From the NCBI GenBank assembly GCA_950295325.1, contig OX485806.1, positions 54,307,169-54,371,168 on the forward strand: a DNA stretch of 64,000 bases. Reading direction: 5' to 3'. Origin of the DNA: Polytrichum commune (Eukaryota > Streptophyta > Polytrichopsida > Polytrichales > Polytrichaceae). The notes beneath the pieces were generated by a model that was not told the DNA's origin, searched no databases, and saw only the letters and a list, made by a program, of their open reading frames with translations. Below, piece by piece: positions 35,072 through 45,219 of the stretch; within the stretch, counting starts at the first letter, position 1; each line of letters starts with the position of its first letter. A program made the position numbers and the translations under genes.

Positions 35072-35902
35072 TTCCTTTGCTTGTGGCATGGTCGTCATGC
35101 ATGGCAAAAACACTCTTGTTAAAAGATCAAAGACATTGTACGACGTGCAATGGTTCTTCAAGAGTTGGGTCTCATGATGTATGATACGACTTCACCTAGT
35201 GGCTTTGAATCAACAACTTGGGCAAAAGATAAGCTAGACGAGTTGAGCAAAAAACACCCTGAAGAAAAAGACTTTTGGACTTTTGGGATTACATGCAAAA
35301 GCAATGGCAAAGTAACGGGAACTGAGTGACCGAGCTAAGCGAACCGGCCTAAGCGAAGAGTCTAATCCCTAGGACCATAGTCTCAGTATCCGGCCATAGT
35401 CTCAAGAGCCAATAACCAGTCACCAGTTCCAAGTAACCTCTCTCATCAGAGGGGGCCATAGTCTTAGCAACAAGTAGCAAGTAACCAGTTCCAAGTCAGC
35501 ATCTTGTTCTCGAACGAGGTGCTGGCCACTTCTCCTTATAAGCTTACCCTTGAGCTGTCCCCCAAACAATATGGGTTAAAAGGACTGCTCCTCCTTCACT
35601 CTAGTCTCCTAACGCGCATTCCGAGACTTTGGGTTGACGGGAGATGACGTATTGGTGAGCCCCACAGCCATGGCGTGGGCATGAGGGGATGGCATGGCGA
35701 TGGATGGGGCTAGTGTTCCGGCATTGCAGTGTTCCGGCGACTCAAGTTCGGGACACTGTGCAGTGTCTCGGGCGTTAGCAAGGTACGACCGTACCCTAAA
35801 CCCTGGGGGGTCAAATGGGCTAGGCACCGGCGCGGGGCCCACGTGCCACGGTGGCCACACGTGAGCCAGCTGTGCGTTATTGCAGGGGATTTAGCCTTCC
35901 CC
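35072..35902 (-). repeat. Right 831-bp terminal inverted repeat of the MULE
   Basis: Inverse of 32208-33038. Its inner end (35080-35330) encodes on the + strand 'CLWHGRHAWQKHSC' and the residues that follow it in the transposase, so this transposase segment is present three times in the element. Confidence 0.9.
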
Positions 35903-36294
35903 GACAAAAGGATACTTGATGGTGGGGTAGGGGCCCCGCCCAAAGTCCTAGAGGCTTATATGGGTGAGGCGGCTTAGCCGACCGACCCCCCCGGAGCATA
36001 CTTGGCAATGTGCTCCGGGTAGTTGTAGTGTTGTTTTGGCAACACGATGATCAACTCAAGAGTGGACTTCCATGGATGGAAGTCCACCTTAGCCATTGGC
36101 TACCTACTAAGGGGAGAGTCCCGAATGCATGTGTAGGAGGGTTTGGTGACCTAGCCATGAGCTTGAAGGTCCGCGGTTTTGGGAGCTAACCATGCATGTG
36201 CGTGGGATGTGCAGGTTAGCGCTCGTGGCACTTGCTAGGTTGGAAAGGCGGTCAAGCTAAGTGAAGGAAAACTAGCAAGGGTTGCGACACGAGG

Positions 36295-37235
36295 GAAGAA
36301 TTTGATTTGGTTCAGCTTGTTCTTGTATATTCCCTAGTTGCATTAGGGTTATGTGAGTAAGAGAGGACGTGTACAAGCTTACGAGGGGGATGGCAAAGGA
36401 AGTTGATGACTCTAGGGCTTGGGGGGAGGTAAGGGAGGTGGGTGTTATATAGGGGATTTTTGAGGAATGTAGCGGAAATGAACAAAAAATTGTCATAATT
36501 TTTTTATTTAATTTTTCATGTTTAATTTAGTTATGAATTTTTAAAGTATTATGCTAAAGTGTACTATGATAGATTTCAAAAGGTCTCATCTTAGAATTGA
36601 ATATCCCCTCTCATAGAATCAAATGTTGTCTATTTAATACCTCTAAGTGTATCTTTACACACTCATCATATGTCTTGGAACCAACACCTAACAAAATGAA
36701 ATAAAATTGATCTTAAAGTTAGGGAAGCCGAAAGCTTTATGGGACTAAAGATGCATTAGGGCGGTGTCAAACTGGCTAAGTCCCTAGAGTGGCAGAGTGC
36801 GGTGGCCTCCATGAGGTAGAGGCTAATATCAACTTGATGGTCTAATTGAAAGAAAAACTTGAGACTTCCCTCCATAATATTGCCTTCTCAAATAGTGATT
36901 GAAAGTTATCTCTAATGGGGTTGTAAAGAGGTTACTCAATCACAAAGTATGTTTCATTTTCAACAACATTATAAAAAAAAAGTGGCATGGTCTTTTATCT
37001 ATAGAGATAGGGATAGTTGACCACGGTTCACTTCTGATGGCAAATCAAGGATTCAAGGTGCAATATTCAACAATGATCTTGTGTTGTAATGGTGTCAATG
37101 GTTACTTCAAGTACAATTCACATTTGTATTCGAGTGAATCCTTGAGATGTAGGCAATTTAGTTTCTTCCCCAAGAGATGGGAAAAATTCTATTCTTTAGC
37201 AAGAAAAACCTCTTCAATATCATCAAATATGATTT
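36295..37235. other. No recognised gene
   Basis: AT-rich sequence with one longer + strand frame (36899-37297). That frame overlaps the LINE remnant on the other strand and has no recognisable motif; I treat it as chance. Confidence 0.35.
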
Positions 37236-37970
37236 TTAATGTTTTGGGTTGTCCATATGATGAGATAGACCCCAAGATTCTTTCCACATGGTTGTAGATT
37301 GATGCCGGGTGTTAGCCTTTTGTTCGGCAAAGTGATGAGATAATGAAACTGCTTGATTGACTAACCAAAAGGCTAGGTGGCCAAGTTGTTGAAAACTAAT
37401 AATGAGGTTTAGAGTGTATAATTCCATAGGAAATTCTCCAAATTTGGCCAACAAAATATGATAGGTTATCGAAGAACGCACTTTGGTGTGAGGGATCATA
37501 TGTATCTTCATGCCTTTCATGAAAACCTTCCAATGAGAGTTTTCAAGTCATCTGCCCATAATTCAATGCAATATGTGAAAGTTGGAAGCACCAAAGCATT
37601 TGAATAAATGTGATTTGAGTTCTCAACATGTAAATTTCCAACTACTACGTCTTTCCTTAAGGTGCTCATCAGGGCTTTCAAACCTACAATTCTACGCCTT
37701 TTACTTGATGGTTCAAAGTGGCCATGTGAGTAGAAATTAATCTTAAGGTATTTATATTCATGGGTTATCTCAATTTGGTCCTTGCCTAGGTAAAATGCCT
37801 CTTGGTTTAATTTCCTTTTGTTGCGGCCAAAGATTAAGATTTTGGTATTAGATAAATTGACATCAAGGCTAGAGAAAGTGCAAATCTCAAATAACTTGTT
37901 CGAAAGTTTTGTAAGCTTGATCATGATTTAAAGAGTAGAACAACATCATCAACATAGGGGTGAATGGCAA
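37236..37970 (-). pseudogene. LINE-type reverse transcriptase remnant
   Basis: On the reverse strand 37956-37945 reads YVDD within 'HPYVDDVVLL', the catalytic Asp-Asp box of reverse transcriptases. After a frame break, 37924-37517 gives 'DVNLSNTKILIFGRNKRK', 'HEYKYLKINF' and 'VLPTFTYCIELW'. These correspond to the N-x-x-K-T and Y-x-YLG regions and thumb of non-LTR retrotransposon RTs. 37520-37236 continues the C-terminal part. Stops and at least one frameshift disable it. The upstream fingers/endonuclease part was not found. LINE assignment rests on the motif order. Confidence 0.75.
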
Positions 37971-39226
37971 CCACCTAATGAGCTAATTACACAATATTTT
38001 GGCTCTAAATATCATCACCAAGTGTCCTCTATCCAACACCCTAGCCAACAAATCATAGCAAAGGAATAGGAGAAGTATCTTGTCTTTAAATCCAAGCTTA
38101 AGTTACCTTGTCATAATTGGAGAGATTGTGCCTCTCCCATGTAAATGCCTCTAAATTTCATTCATGGAGATGGGCTCCACCTAACTCCGACACCTCCCCT
38201 CCCTGATTAGGGAAATTTGGGAACCCTAGAAACCTATTTCTTGGAATTTGTTCTTTAAAGATAGATAAAAAGGCACTAGAGCTTGATGAAAGGGCACCCC
38301 CTTGGTAATAGGAGTGGCTGGTGTATTATATAGTTTTGGTGCTTAAAGGGACTCTAATGGCTCCTGTGTTTTCTGTAGGGGGTCGGTCAAGTAGTCTGGA
38401 ACGATTGGGTAAAGGCTGGCATCTATAACTGTAGTGGTTAAGAAGAAAAAATGTATTTGGGTAGCCAAGGGTATCAGGGGGGATGTTAGGGGTAGACAAA
38501 TACTACCATATTTATTGTAAATTTGTGTAAATTTGCCAAAACATTTATGACTTCCAAATTAACTCAGCATCTGTTATTAAAACGCCAAAATATCTTAACA
38601 AATGATGTCACGATGGCAACTAGCGCAAGTGACATATATAGACAACGTAGTGCAACCCTTTGCAAGCAGTGTGCCTTGATATCATGAACAGTGACCGTAA
38701 ACTAAAATTAATAGTGTGATATTTCCACTCATCGAGGAGGAGGCTTATAGTCCTTTCCCGAAATGCCGCCCTCTCTGAGGCGGCCACGTCATGGCTTTGC
38801 GAGGGTTTTGAGCGTTGGAGAATTCAGAGCAGAGGAGCTTCCGAGCTTTGTTCATCGAAAGGTAATGTTGCTGACGCTTCACGTTCTGTTTTTGATACAA
38901 CCTGTACAATGTGATGTTACTTACGTTTCCAAAAAAATCTTCTAATAAATTCTACTCGAGAATCGCGCAATATTTCGTCTAAATGTGAAGATAGACACCA
39001 AATAGCCGATGGGTTGCAATCTATTTCGGTACTGTGCAATCAAGTGCACAAATATTTCATGTGCATATTCTGTTTATTATTCAAATTTTGTTTCCATGTG
39101 TTGCCAGTACTAAACTTAAGTTTGTCCTTGATGATGTCATGAGTAGGCGATACTGTTTTGTTGCGTTTCTCTTCAATCAATTCGGGTTGCGTTAAAGTTC
39201 TGTGGTGTTTCTGTAATGCTATAAAA
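37971..39226. other. Mostly non-coding; possible 5' exon of the LisH-like gene
   Basis: 38763-38861 is a GC-richer piece that ends in a good splice donor (CGAAAG|GTAATG near 38861). It could be an untranslated first exon of the gene fragment at 39227. Nothing else is recognised. Confidence 0.3.
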
Positions 39227-39429
39227 ATGGAGGAGAAAAGAAAGGAGGAGAAAGGAATGGAGGATGATAAAGTCACGCAAGTGGTGATGGCATACTTGAA
39301 GAGCAAAGGTTATCGACAAGCAGAGCTTGCATTAAGTGTTGAGCAGCAGAGTCATCGTAATGACAGCTTAGAAAGTTCAGATGGTCCTGTGGATCCCAGC
39401 ATAGCCAACCCGATTCTCTTCTACTCAAG
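39227..39429 (+). pseudogene. Orphan first exon, LisH / TAF5-like
   Basis: The exon starts at ATG 39227 and ends at donor TCAAG|GTAATG (39430). The predicted 67-residue peptide has a LisH-like helix pair, 'VTQVVMAYLKSKGYRQAELAL', and ends 'DPSIANPILFYSR'. This resembles the N-terminus of TFIID subunit TAF5 as I remember it: a LisH motif, then the start of the NTD2 domain. I found no following TAF5 exon (NTD2 or WD40) before the TFIIIA gene begins at 40169, so this is either a gene fragment or the start of an unrelated short gene. Upstream, a possible 5' exon lies at 38763-38861. Confidence 0.4.
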
Positions 39430-39738
39430 GTAATGTTCACCCTGTCATTAAATTCTTATAGTTTGGGATAGTTTATATATTAGATGGAAGGAGGAAATAT
39501 AATTGATGAGTTCGTGGTAACTGTGGCTTCCAGCTTGCTTCATTTTCTTGGCACATTCGGAGGTCCAAGGTTTTAGGATTGAAGAAGCATGTTCTCTCAT
39601 GGGAGCAATCTTGAAGTTAAATGTGTCACTACTTAAACTTGTTGTAGACGATGTTGTAGCAGAGGGTTAGTTCGTCGCGAACTTCTTTCGTAAAGCGAAC
39701 ATGTTGTTTGACACCGTAAAATATTTGAAATGAAAGGA

Positions 39739-39754
39739 TTAGGGTTTAGGGTTT
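39739..39754 (+). promoter_or_regulatory. Telo-box pair upstream of TFIIIA
   Basis: TTAGGGTTTAGGGTTT gives two overlapping AAACCCTAA telo-boxes about 415 bp before the TFIIIA ATG. Telo-boxes are common in promoters of plant translation and ribosome-biogenesis genes. A role here is inferred. Confidence 0.4.
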
Positions 39755-40602
39755 AAGGTTTGAGGCTCCCGGCGTATGATGATACCTCTGTGAGAATGTA
39801 ACCATAACCATAAGATTTACGAATATATTTTAAAACCAATACTTGGTATTTTGGTTTCAGGGGTGCAGGTGTCGGTGCATGGAAGTGTGCTTGCAGGGAG
39901 CCGGATGGAGAATTCTTTTGTGGTCTTACCGAAGCAAAGGGGGAGTGAAACCATGATTCTTTCCTCCTCGACCTAGGACTGGGGGGTTGCACTACTCAAC
40001 TCCAGGTACCTATTCTTAGAACAACTCCTATGGTCACCCTAAACGATTCTCTTTAATCGTCTTTTGCAGTTTTAGGGGGCCATTCCACATGCTCATCTCT
40101 TCCAAAACACACGAGGAAGGCCACTCTTGGATGTGAAGTAAGAAACAATTTTTGCTCAAAGTGGCTGAATGCAATCTTCCAAAATTGAAGGTGATGACGA
40201 AAGCGGAGAGAGCAACGGCAGGAGGGAGAGAGAGGTGAAGTACACGTGTTTGGTGTGTGGAATGTGTCTCCACAAACCCGCGTTGCTAAAGCAGCACATG
40301 GCTTCTCACTCTGACAAGGTAAGCGCATAGTGTTAGGGTTACGAGTTTGTGTGGCTTGGTGCTCTTCTTGATGCATTGCCGATGTTTTTAGTGTGTTTTG
40401 GATGTATTGTAAGCCTTTTAGAATTGCTTTTGAAATGGTGCCGGTAGTTGCATAGTGGGCATTATTGATTGCCTATGTTGGAAGAGGGTCTTGGAGTTAG
40501 GGTTGAGTAGGGGTTTGTTTACATAGGATTTGAGTTTATGAGAATATTTTGTTGAATTGGTGGCGTTGGTTTTTTTTCAAGAAATGAACAGGTTGCGACT
40601 TG

Positions 40603-40708
40603 GAGAAACGAAGGCCTACCAGATCCCATCCGAACTCTGAAGTCAAGGCGCCTTAGGCTGGGTTAGTACTGGGAGGCTAGCAACCCTCTTGGGAACATCC
40701 AGTGCTTC
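40603..40708 (+). ncRNA. 5S-rRNA mimic (P5SM) of TFIIIA, copy 1
   Basis: This intronic segment matches the centre of plant 5S rRNA (GATCCCATC, GAACTCTGAAGTCAAGG, TAGTACTGGGAGG, CTCTTGGGAAC). In land plants, a 5S-like cassette in TFIIIA pre-mRNA is bound by ribosomal protein L5. Skipping the cassette gives the productive mRNA; inclusion gives a premature stop and decay. Position (between the finger-1 exon and the next finger exon) and sequence fit that element. A possible acceptor is TTTTTTTCAAG at about 40571-40581. Confidence 0.85.
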
Positions 40709-40786
40709 ATTCTCCTACTACGCTACTTGTTATGTCACTTCTGATGGTTTTGCTCTCTGATGCTGCTGCTCACAGTGATTGTTTTG

Positions 40787-40892
40787 GAGAAACTAAGGCC
40801 TACCAGATCCCATTCGAACTCTGAAGTCAAGGTGCCTTAGACTGGATTAGTGCTTGGAGGGTAATAACCTCCGAGGAACATTCAGTTGCTTC
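40787..40892 (+). ncRNA. 5S-rRNA mimic (P5SM) of TFIIIA, copy 2
   Basis: A second 5S-like segment 184 bp after the first, with similar flanks (GATGCTGCT...CAG before; TATGATGCTGCTACTTACAG after), so a unit of about 184 bp was duplicated. It keeps GAACTCTGAAGTCAAGG but differs by roughly 14 changes, many C-to-T or G-to-A. It has its own likely acceptor (TGCTGCTCACAG, ending 40775), and TGGAGG|GTAATA creates a potential donor inside it at 40861. Confidence 0.8.
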
Positions 40893-42883
40893 AATCTCCT
40901 TTTACTTATATCATTGTTGATGATTTGCTCTATGATGCTGCTACTTACAGCAATTTTTTGTTCTGCAGAATCTTGCTGTTAGGGATATACGACTTGTGAG
41001 ATGTATTTTTGGGTAACTCGCCCAAAAATCTGGTCAATGAACTTCATGATATGAGCTATCATAGAAAGTAGAGTTGTTGCAAGCTGTGAATGAATCACTA
41101 AGACTCTCAACTCTGCTTGTATTGCAGAGATCATATACATGTCCTGTGGAGAATTGTGGCAAATCTTACAAGCAACAAGATCATCTCAATCGCCACTCTA
41201 ACTCACAAAGGGAAGCTTTTCATGTGCCCAGTGAAGGGTTGTGATGTTTCATTCACGTTGAGTTCTAATCTTTAGAGGCACGTGGGTCTGCATGAGAAAT
41301 GGGACTCAGAGTTGCTCTCAGGACAGAAAGGAGTAGCACCTGACAGTTTGAAGTGCCCAGAACCTTGCTGTGGCAAAAAATTCAAGTACCCATCTCTTTT
41401 ACATACCCACACCAGTTCTGGCATGTGACCTTTATTATGTAATGATTTTGTAGCTATGTTGTTGTAGCTTGGTAGTTGGTATTTTATAATCTGGGTGAGC
41501 CTTGTTTTCTGATGTTTGTGCGAAATCAGGTATATTTAGGAGTTATCCTACTAACAAGGTTGAAAGGTCACACACACGAAAATCCAAGTGATGCTTGAGC
41601 AACTTGAAATGTTGATTTCCTGAATGTATTTTCCTTTGGGTTTGCAATGCAGAGTCCATGGTGGTTGACCAAGTAGTGTGCATGGAACCAGGGTGTGGGG
41701 AGGTATTTGCTGATGTTTCTCTGCTACAAGCACACCACAAATTGTCACATTGTCACGTCATCTGTGATGTATGTGGCTTATCCATGTTGAGAAGACAGTT
41801 GAAGATGCACATTTTACTGCACACTGGAGGAGCTCCTAGGATCCAGTGCCCTCATCCTGGTTGTCTGCATACTTATAGCTCGGTATGGTTCCTAGCTTCA
41901 TTTGAGCACATCCTTGCTTCTCCATGGTTATAGGACTGTGTGGTATATATGTTATTGTGAGGTGCACTTACAGCCAAATACTGTGAGGATACATAAGCAA
42001 TTTGTCAATCAAGTGAGTCCCTTTGGATGCAAATTTTTGTCCCTCACCGAGTAACATTAAGAGATGAAGGAATTAGGATGATGGATTGATAGTCAGTATG
42101 CAAATATGTTCAGATCGTGAACATGCTTGGTCCTGCTCCACGAGGTGTGCATTACTAGGTAATTGATATTTATAAGATGATCTGTTTTCAGAAATCCAAT
42201 TTGGACACACACATCAGAGCAATTCATATGGAGTTAAAGCCTTACAAGTGCTCACAGTGCACTATGCGAACTCCATACAAGGTTGTGCGTGACAAGCATG
42301 AAGCTGTTGTTCACTCAGAGTCATCAAAGGTACTAAAGGTGTTGCACTCAATTCTAGTAAACCATCATCTCTTCATTGTGGAAAGTCTGCATACATGAGG
42401 TCTTAGTTCTCACACATGTGACAAGGCTTCTCCAGCTGGCTGTACTTTTCCTTCACATTGGATTTACTTCTTGATAGGAATGTAACTGTTATGTCTTCAG
42501 GAGCAAGTATTCTCTTGTAGGTTATTGAACCAAGTCTAAGTGTACAACAATGATATATGAGCTATTTTTTGGTGATAGGTGTCTGAATCAATGTTCCTGG
42601 TTCTCTTAGGAATATACTGTGCTCATAGAGCACAGTGACTGCTTTGCAGCAGATCTCATGGCAAAGAACGTTCTGACCTAATACTACCATCTCTCAAAAT
42701 TGACCTATTTATTGACATTAGTTCTGGCTGGTACAGGTTGTAGATTTTGAAGCTGAAGATATTGAATTCAGAATGAGACCACGAGGTGGTCGGAAACGTG
42801 TTATGATTCAACATGTTGATGACCTTTTTACCAAACGATCTGCCTTCAAAGTCTTGTCTGAGTTGTCAGCAAGGAAGTGTTAG

Positions 42884-45219
42884 TCTTGTTAAATCTGGTA
42901 GTAGTGTGTATATATTGTCCCTTTACAGAGGAAATCATTCAATAGGAATACAAACTTGTAGGGAGAACTTTACTGGGAGCTAAATCAGGGCTCTTTTGGT
43001 CATTAAAGAATCATGAACATAAACTTCAACACACATCCTCAAAGGGTTATTTAGGAAAAACAATCGACACATCAAAGTTTTCTTGGGACAAGTATTAGCT
43101 AAATTATGAGACTGTAGTATACTATGTGCCATCTAAGAGATTCTCTTACCCCGGGCAATTGGACATCAGCACTAGGCTGCCCTCCCAACATAAGTTGTAC
43201 TTTTAGCATTATTATATAAAGTGAAATGGACTTGGTCGACAATTTATCCTGCACTTGTGATGTTGTGTGCTGTTTGTAAAACATTTCAGTTCATTATGCT
43301 TACTTGACTGTCCCTGCATGAAACCTACCTGTTTGTGAATAAACCAGGTAATCTACCTGCATACACAAGTCCAAAATATTTCGAGAGGGGGAATTATTGC
43401 ATACAAGCATATATCTCATCCATCCAACATGAAAACTTGACCCCCAATAGGTTTGTTGTTGATTCACCTCATATCACTTGAACTAGACTAATTTGGGAAA
43501 GAAACTTAGATAATAAGGAGAAATTGATGTTGGTATGAATAGCATGAATGTTGTGAATAATTTTACTATGAGTATATTATTTATAGTAAATAGTGCTGGT
43601 ACTTTCAGTGAATAGTGCCAGGATGAACAACGCTTCCTAGATCTTATGGTCACTAATTTCATAGCATGAAGAAATTTAGTATCACCTTCACTAATTTTCC
43701 ACATACACTATTATCCCACCCTCACTAAATGAGATAAATAGTGTAGTCAAGTGTTTGAGTTTTATAGCAAGCCTATTTTTATTTTACAAATAAAAATTGT
43801 AAAAACACCCTACTAGAGTAATTAATCTTCTTTTTACATGCTGGAAGGTTTCAGATTTCGGGTTTGGTGTGCATGAGATTCAAATGGAGTTATCTTTGTG
43901 ATCCTCAAATACATAACTTGTATTGTGTTCTTGATTTGATCATTTCGTCTTGCACGAAGTCTTGGTAGATTCTCTTTTGTTTGCTGATGCTATCGATTAC
44001 CTCCTTCGTGTAGTTCCAGTTACCATCATCATTTTGCTAAATCTGATTGTGCTTTCCATGCACGCTAGGGCCACCTCAAAATGTAAGTGGGATGCCCCAA
44101 AGGAGTTACATTAAGTTACACTAATCATAAGTTAGCTTGAAATGGAAGCCTATTGTGAACAATCTACATTGTGTTTTTTGGATGAGGAAATGTGAAGATT
44201 ACAAAGCCAACATGTAATTATACCTTTGAGATATCAATCTAAGGGGTTTTTTTTTTTTTTTCCTCCTCTGTTATTGAGCAGATCATGATCGAGTTTGGTC
44301 TTAACTTCACACCCGCATAGTCTTGTTGCTTTTCAAATGAACTGCCTCTCCTAAGAGGGCCTCCTCCTCCCACCAACGGTGGGGCCTTGGCCCCGACTGG
44401 CTCGTTTCACCTTTGAGTTGGATTCATGTCAATAACATGTCTACTAAAAAATGAAACTATTGAAGCATAACCTTCAAGGAAATGATGACTTTCAATCAAT
44501 GCATGTTCTTGTTTATGATAAATTCTTCTCAACATGTATGACACACTTTTGGATTGAACCTTCAAGTATTCTGCGGCCATACCCACCTGCCTATTCACCC
44601 ATATACCCAGCCAATATACCATGGTCTCACAGGTGTAACTTGCAAGAGCCAACAGGTTCACTCAGCCAGGCCGCGCAAGCAAGTCCTCTCCATTCTAAAT
44701 CCCATGGTTCTCAGACAGCAGTGAAAGAGCTTAGAAAACAAGAAAATTGCTAACCATATACTCTGCTATGCTCCATCCATGATACTGTCCTCTCCACCAG
44801 AGAACAGTGGTAGAGCTGGCAGTAAGTGCCACTCAAAAATAAAGGGATAGTGATTACAACCAGCATCACAATCTAATTGCCTCTGCGTTGTCAAGCAACT
44901 TCCAGGTGCAGCCTACAGTCTGTACAAATCATCAGCACTATCAACTATCAGGGAGGACACTAGCATCATATTGCATCATGCAGCAATCCGACATGCCACT
45001 CCTTTCCATTTTCAGCAGTGCTCCACTAGTACCAAGATTCAACCACTTGTCACTACCTTTTCTCAACGATTGCTAGTGCCTGACTCTTCAGGAAGACAGG
45101 GTAGGAATTAATCTGTTCAATTACTAATTCCTGTATGGGTAATGAGTCTCAGATCCTCTGTCAGCCATACCAAGGCAGCTTTACAAGCTCAAACAGTCTC
45201 TCTCTTCCTCTCCATCTGC
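42884..45219. other. Intergenic / 3' regions of two convergent genes
   Basis: TFIIIA ends at 42883 and EDC4 ends at 45220 on the other strand. The part nearest 45220 probably contains the EDC4 3' UTR. No further coding sequence is recognised. A poly-T tract lies near 44247-44262. Confidence 0.4.

Larger units (their letters stand above)
32208..35902. mobile_element. MULE with 831-bp terminal inverted repeats
   Basis: The element begins GGGGAAGGCTAAATCCCC and ends with its inverse. It is flanked by the perfect 10-bp duplication GACAAAAGGA (32198-32207 and 35903-35912). The inverted arms are 32208-33038 and 35072-35902. The core carries a reverse-strand transposase remnant. Arm length, 9-11 bp TSD and transposase type agree for a Mutator-like element. 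The near-identity of the arms suggests a recent insertion or recent gene conversion, in contrast to the broken transposase. Confidence 0.9.
31655..36289 (+). mobile_element. Solo LTR, copy B, split by a MULE
   Basis: The sequence starts TGTCGC and ends GCGACA, with the perfect target duplication CGAGG (31650-31654 and 36290-36294). After subtracting the nested MULE (32208-35902) and one copy of its 10-bp duplication, about 930 bp remain, close to the 973 bp of copy A. The MULE landed in the part reading 'GTAGAGAGACAAAAGGA', equivalent to about 2005-2017 of copy A, which acts as an uninterrupted reference. Confidence 0.85.
40169..42883 (+). pseudogene. Transcription factor IIIA, frame broken in exon 2
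   Basis: TFIIIA binds 5S rDNA and 5S rRNA through C2H2 fingers. Coding exons: 40169-40318, 41128-41420, 41653-41882, 42192-42329, 42737-42883. The start is ATG 40169, directly after an in-frame TGA. Exon 1 holds finger 1 ('CLVCGMCLHKPALLKQH'). Exon 2 holds three finger regions, exons 3-4 the later fingers, and exon 5 the conserved tail with 'RPRGGRKR'. Phases match at all junctions. Exon 2 is damaged: net loss of 2 nt at about 41197 in the second finger puts a stop at 41242-41244, and TAG 41273-41275 lies in the original frame where the family has Gln. The exon-2 donor is GC, and the fourth finger lacks its normal His spacing. As read, only about 88 residues are made. Two 5S-like elements lie in intron 1. 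Confidence 0.8.

Noticed and set aside
30665-36289. Copies C and B as terminal inverted repeats of one DNA transposon
   Set aside because: Each has its own TG...CA ends, copy B has its own perfect 5-bp TSD, and copy A occurs alone with TSD TTGAG.
36899-37297. 132-residue + strand ORF
   Set aside because: Overlaps the LINE remnant on the opposite strand and has no recognisable domain.
40603-40892. True 5S rRNA genes
   Set aside because: Only the central part resembles 5S rRNA, ends do not match, and both copies lie inside the TFIIIA intron where the 5S mimic is expected.
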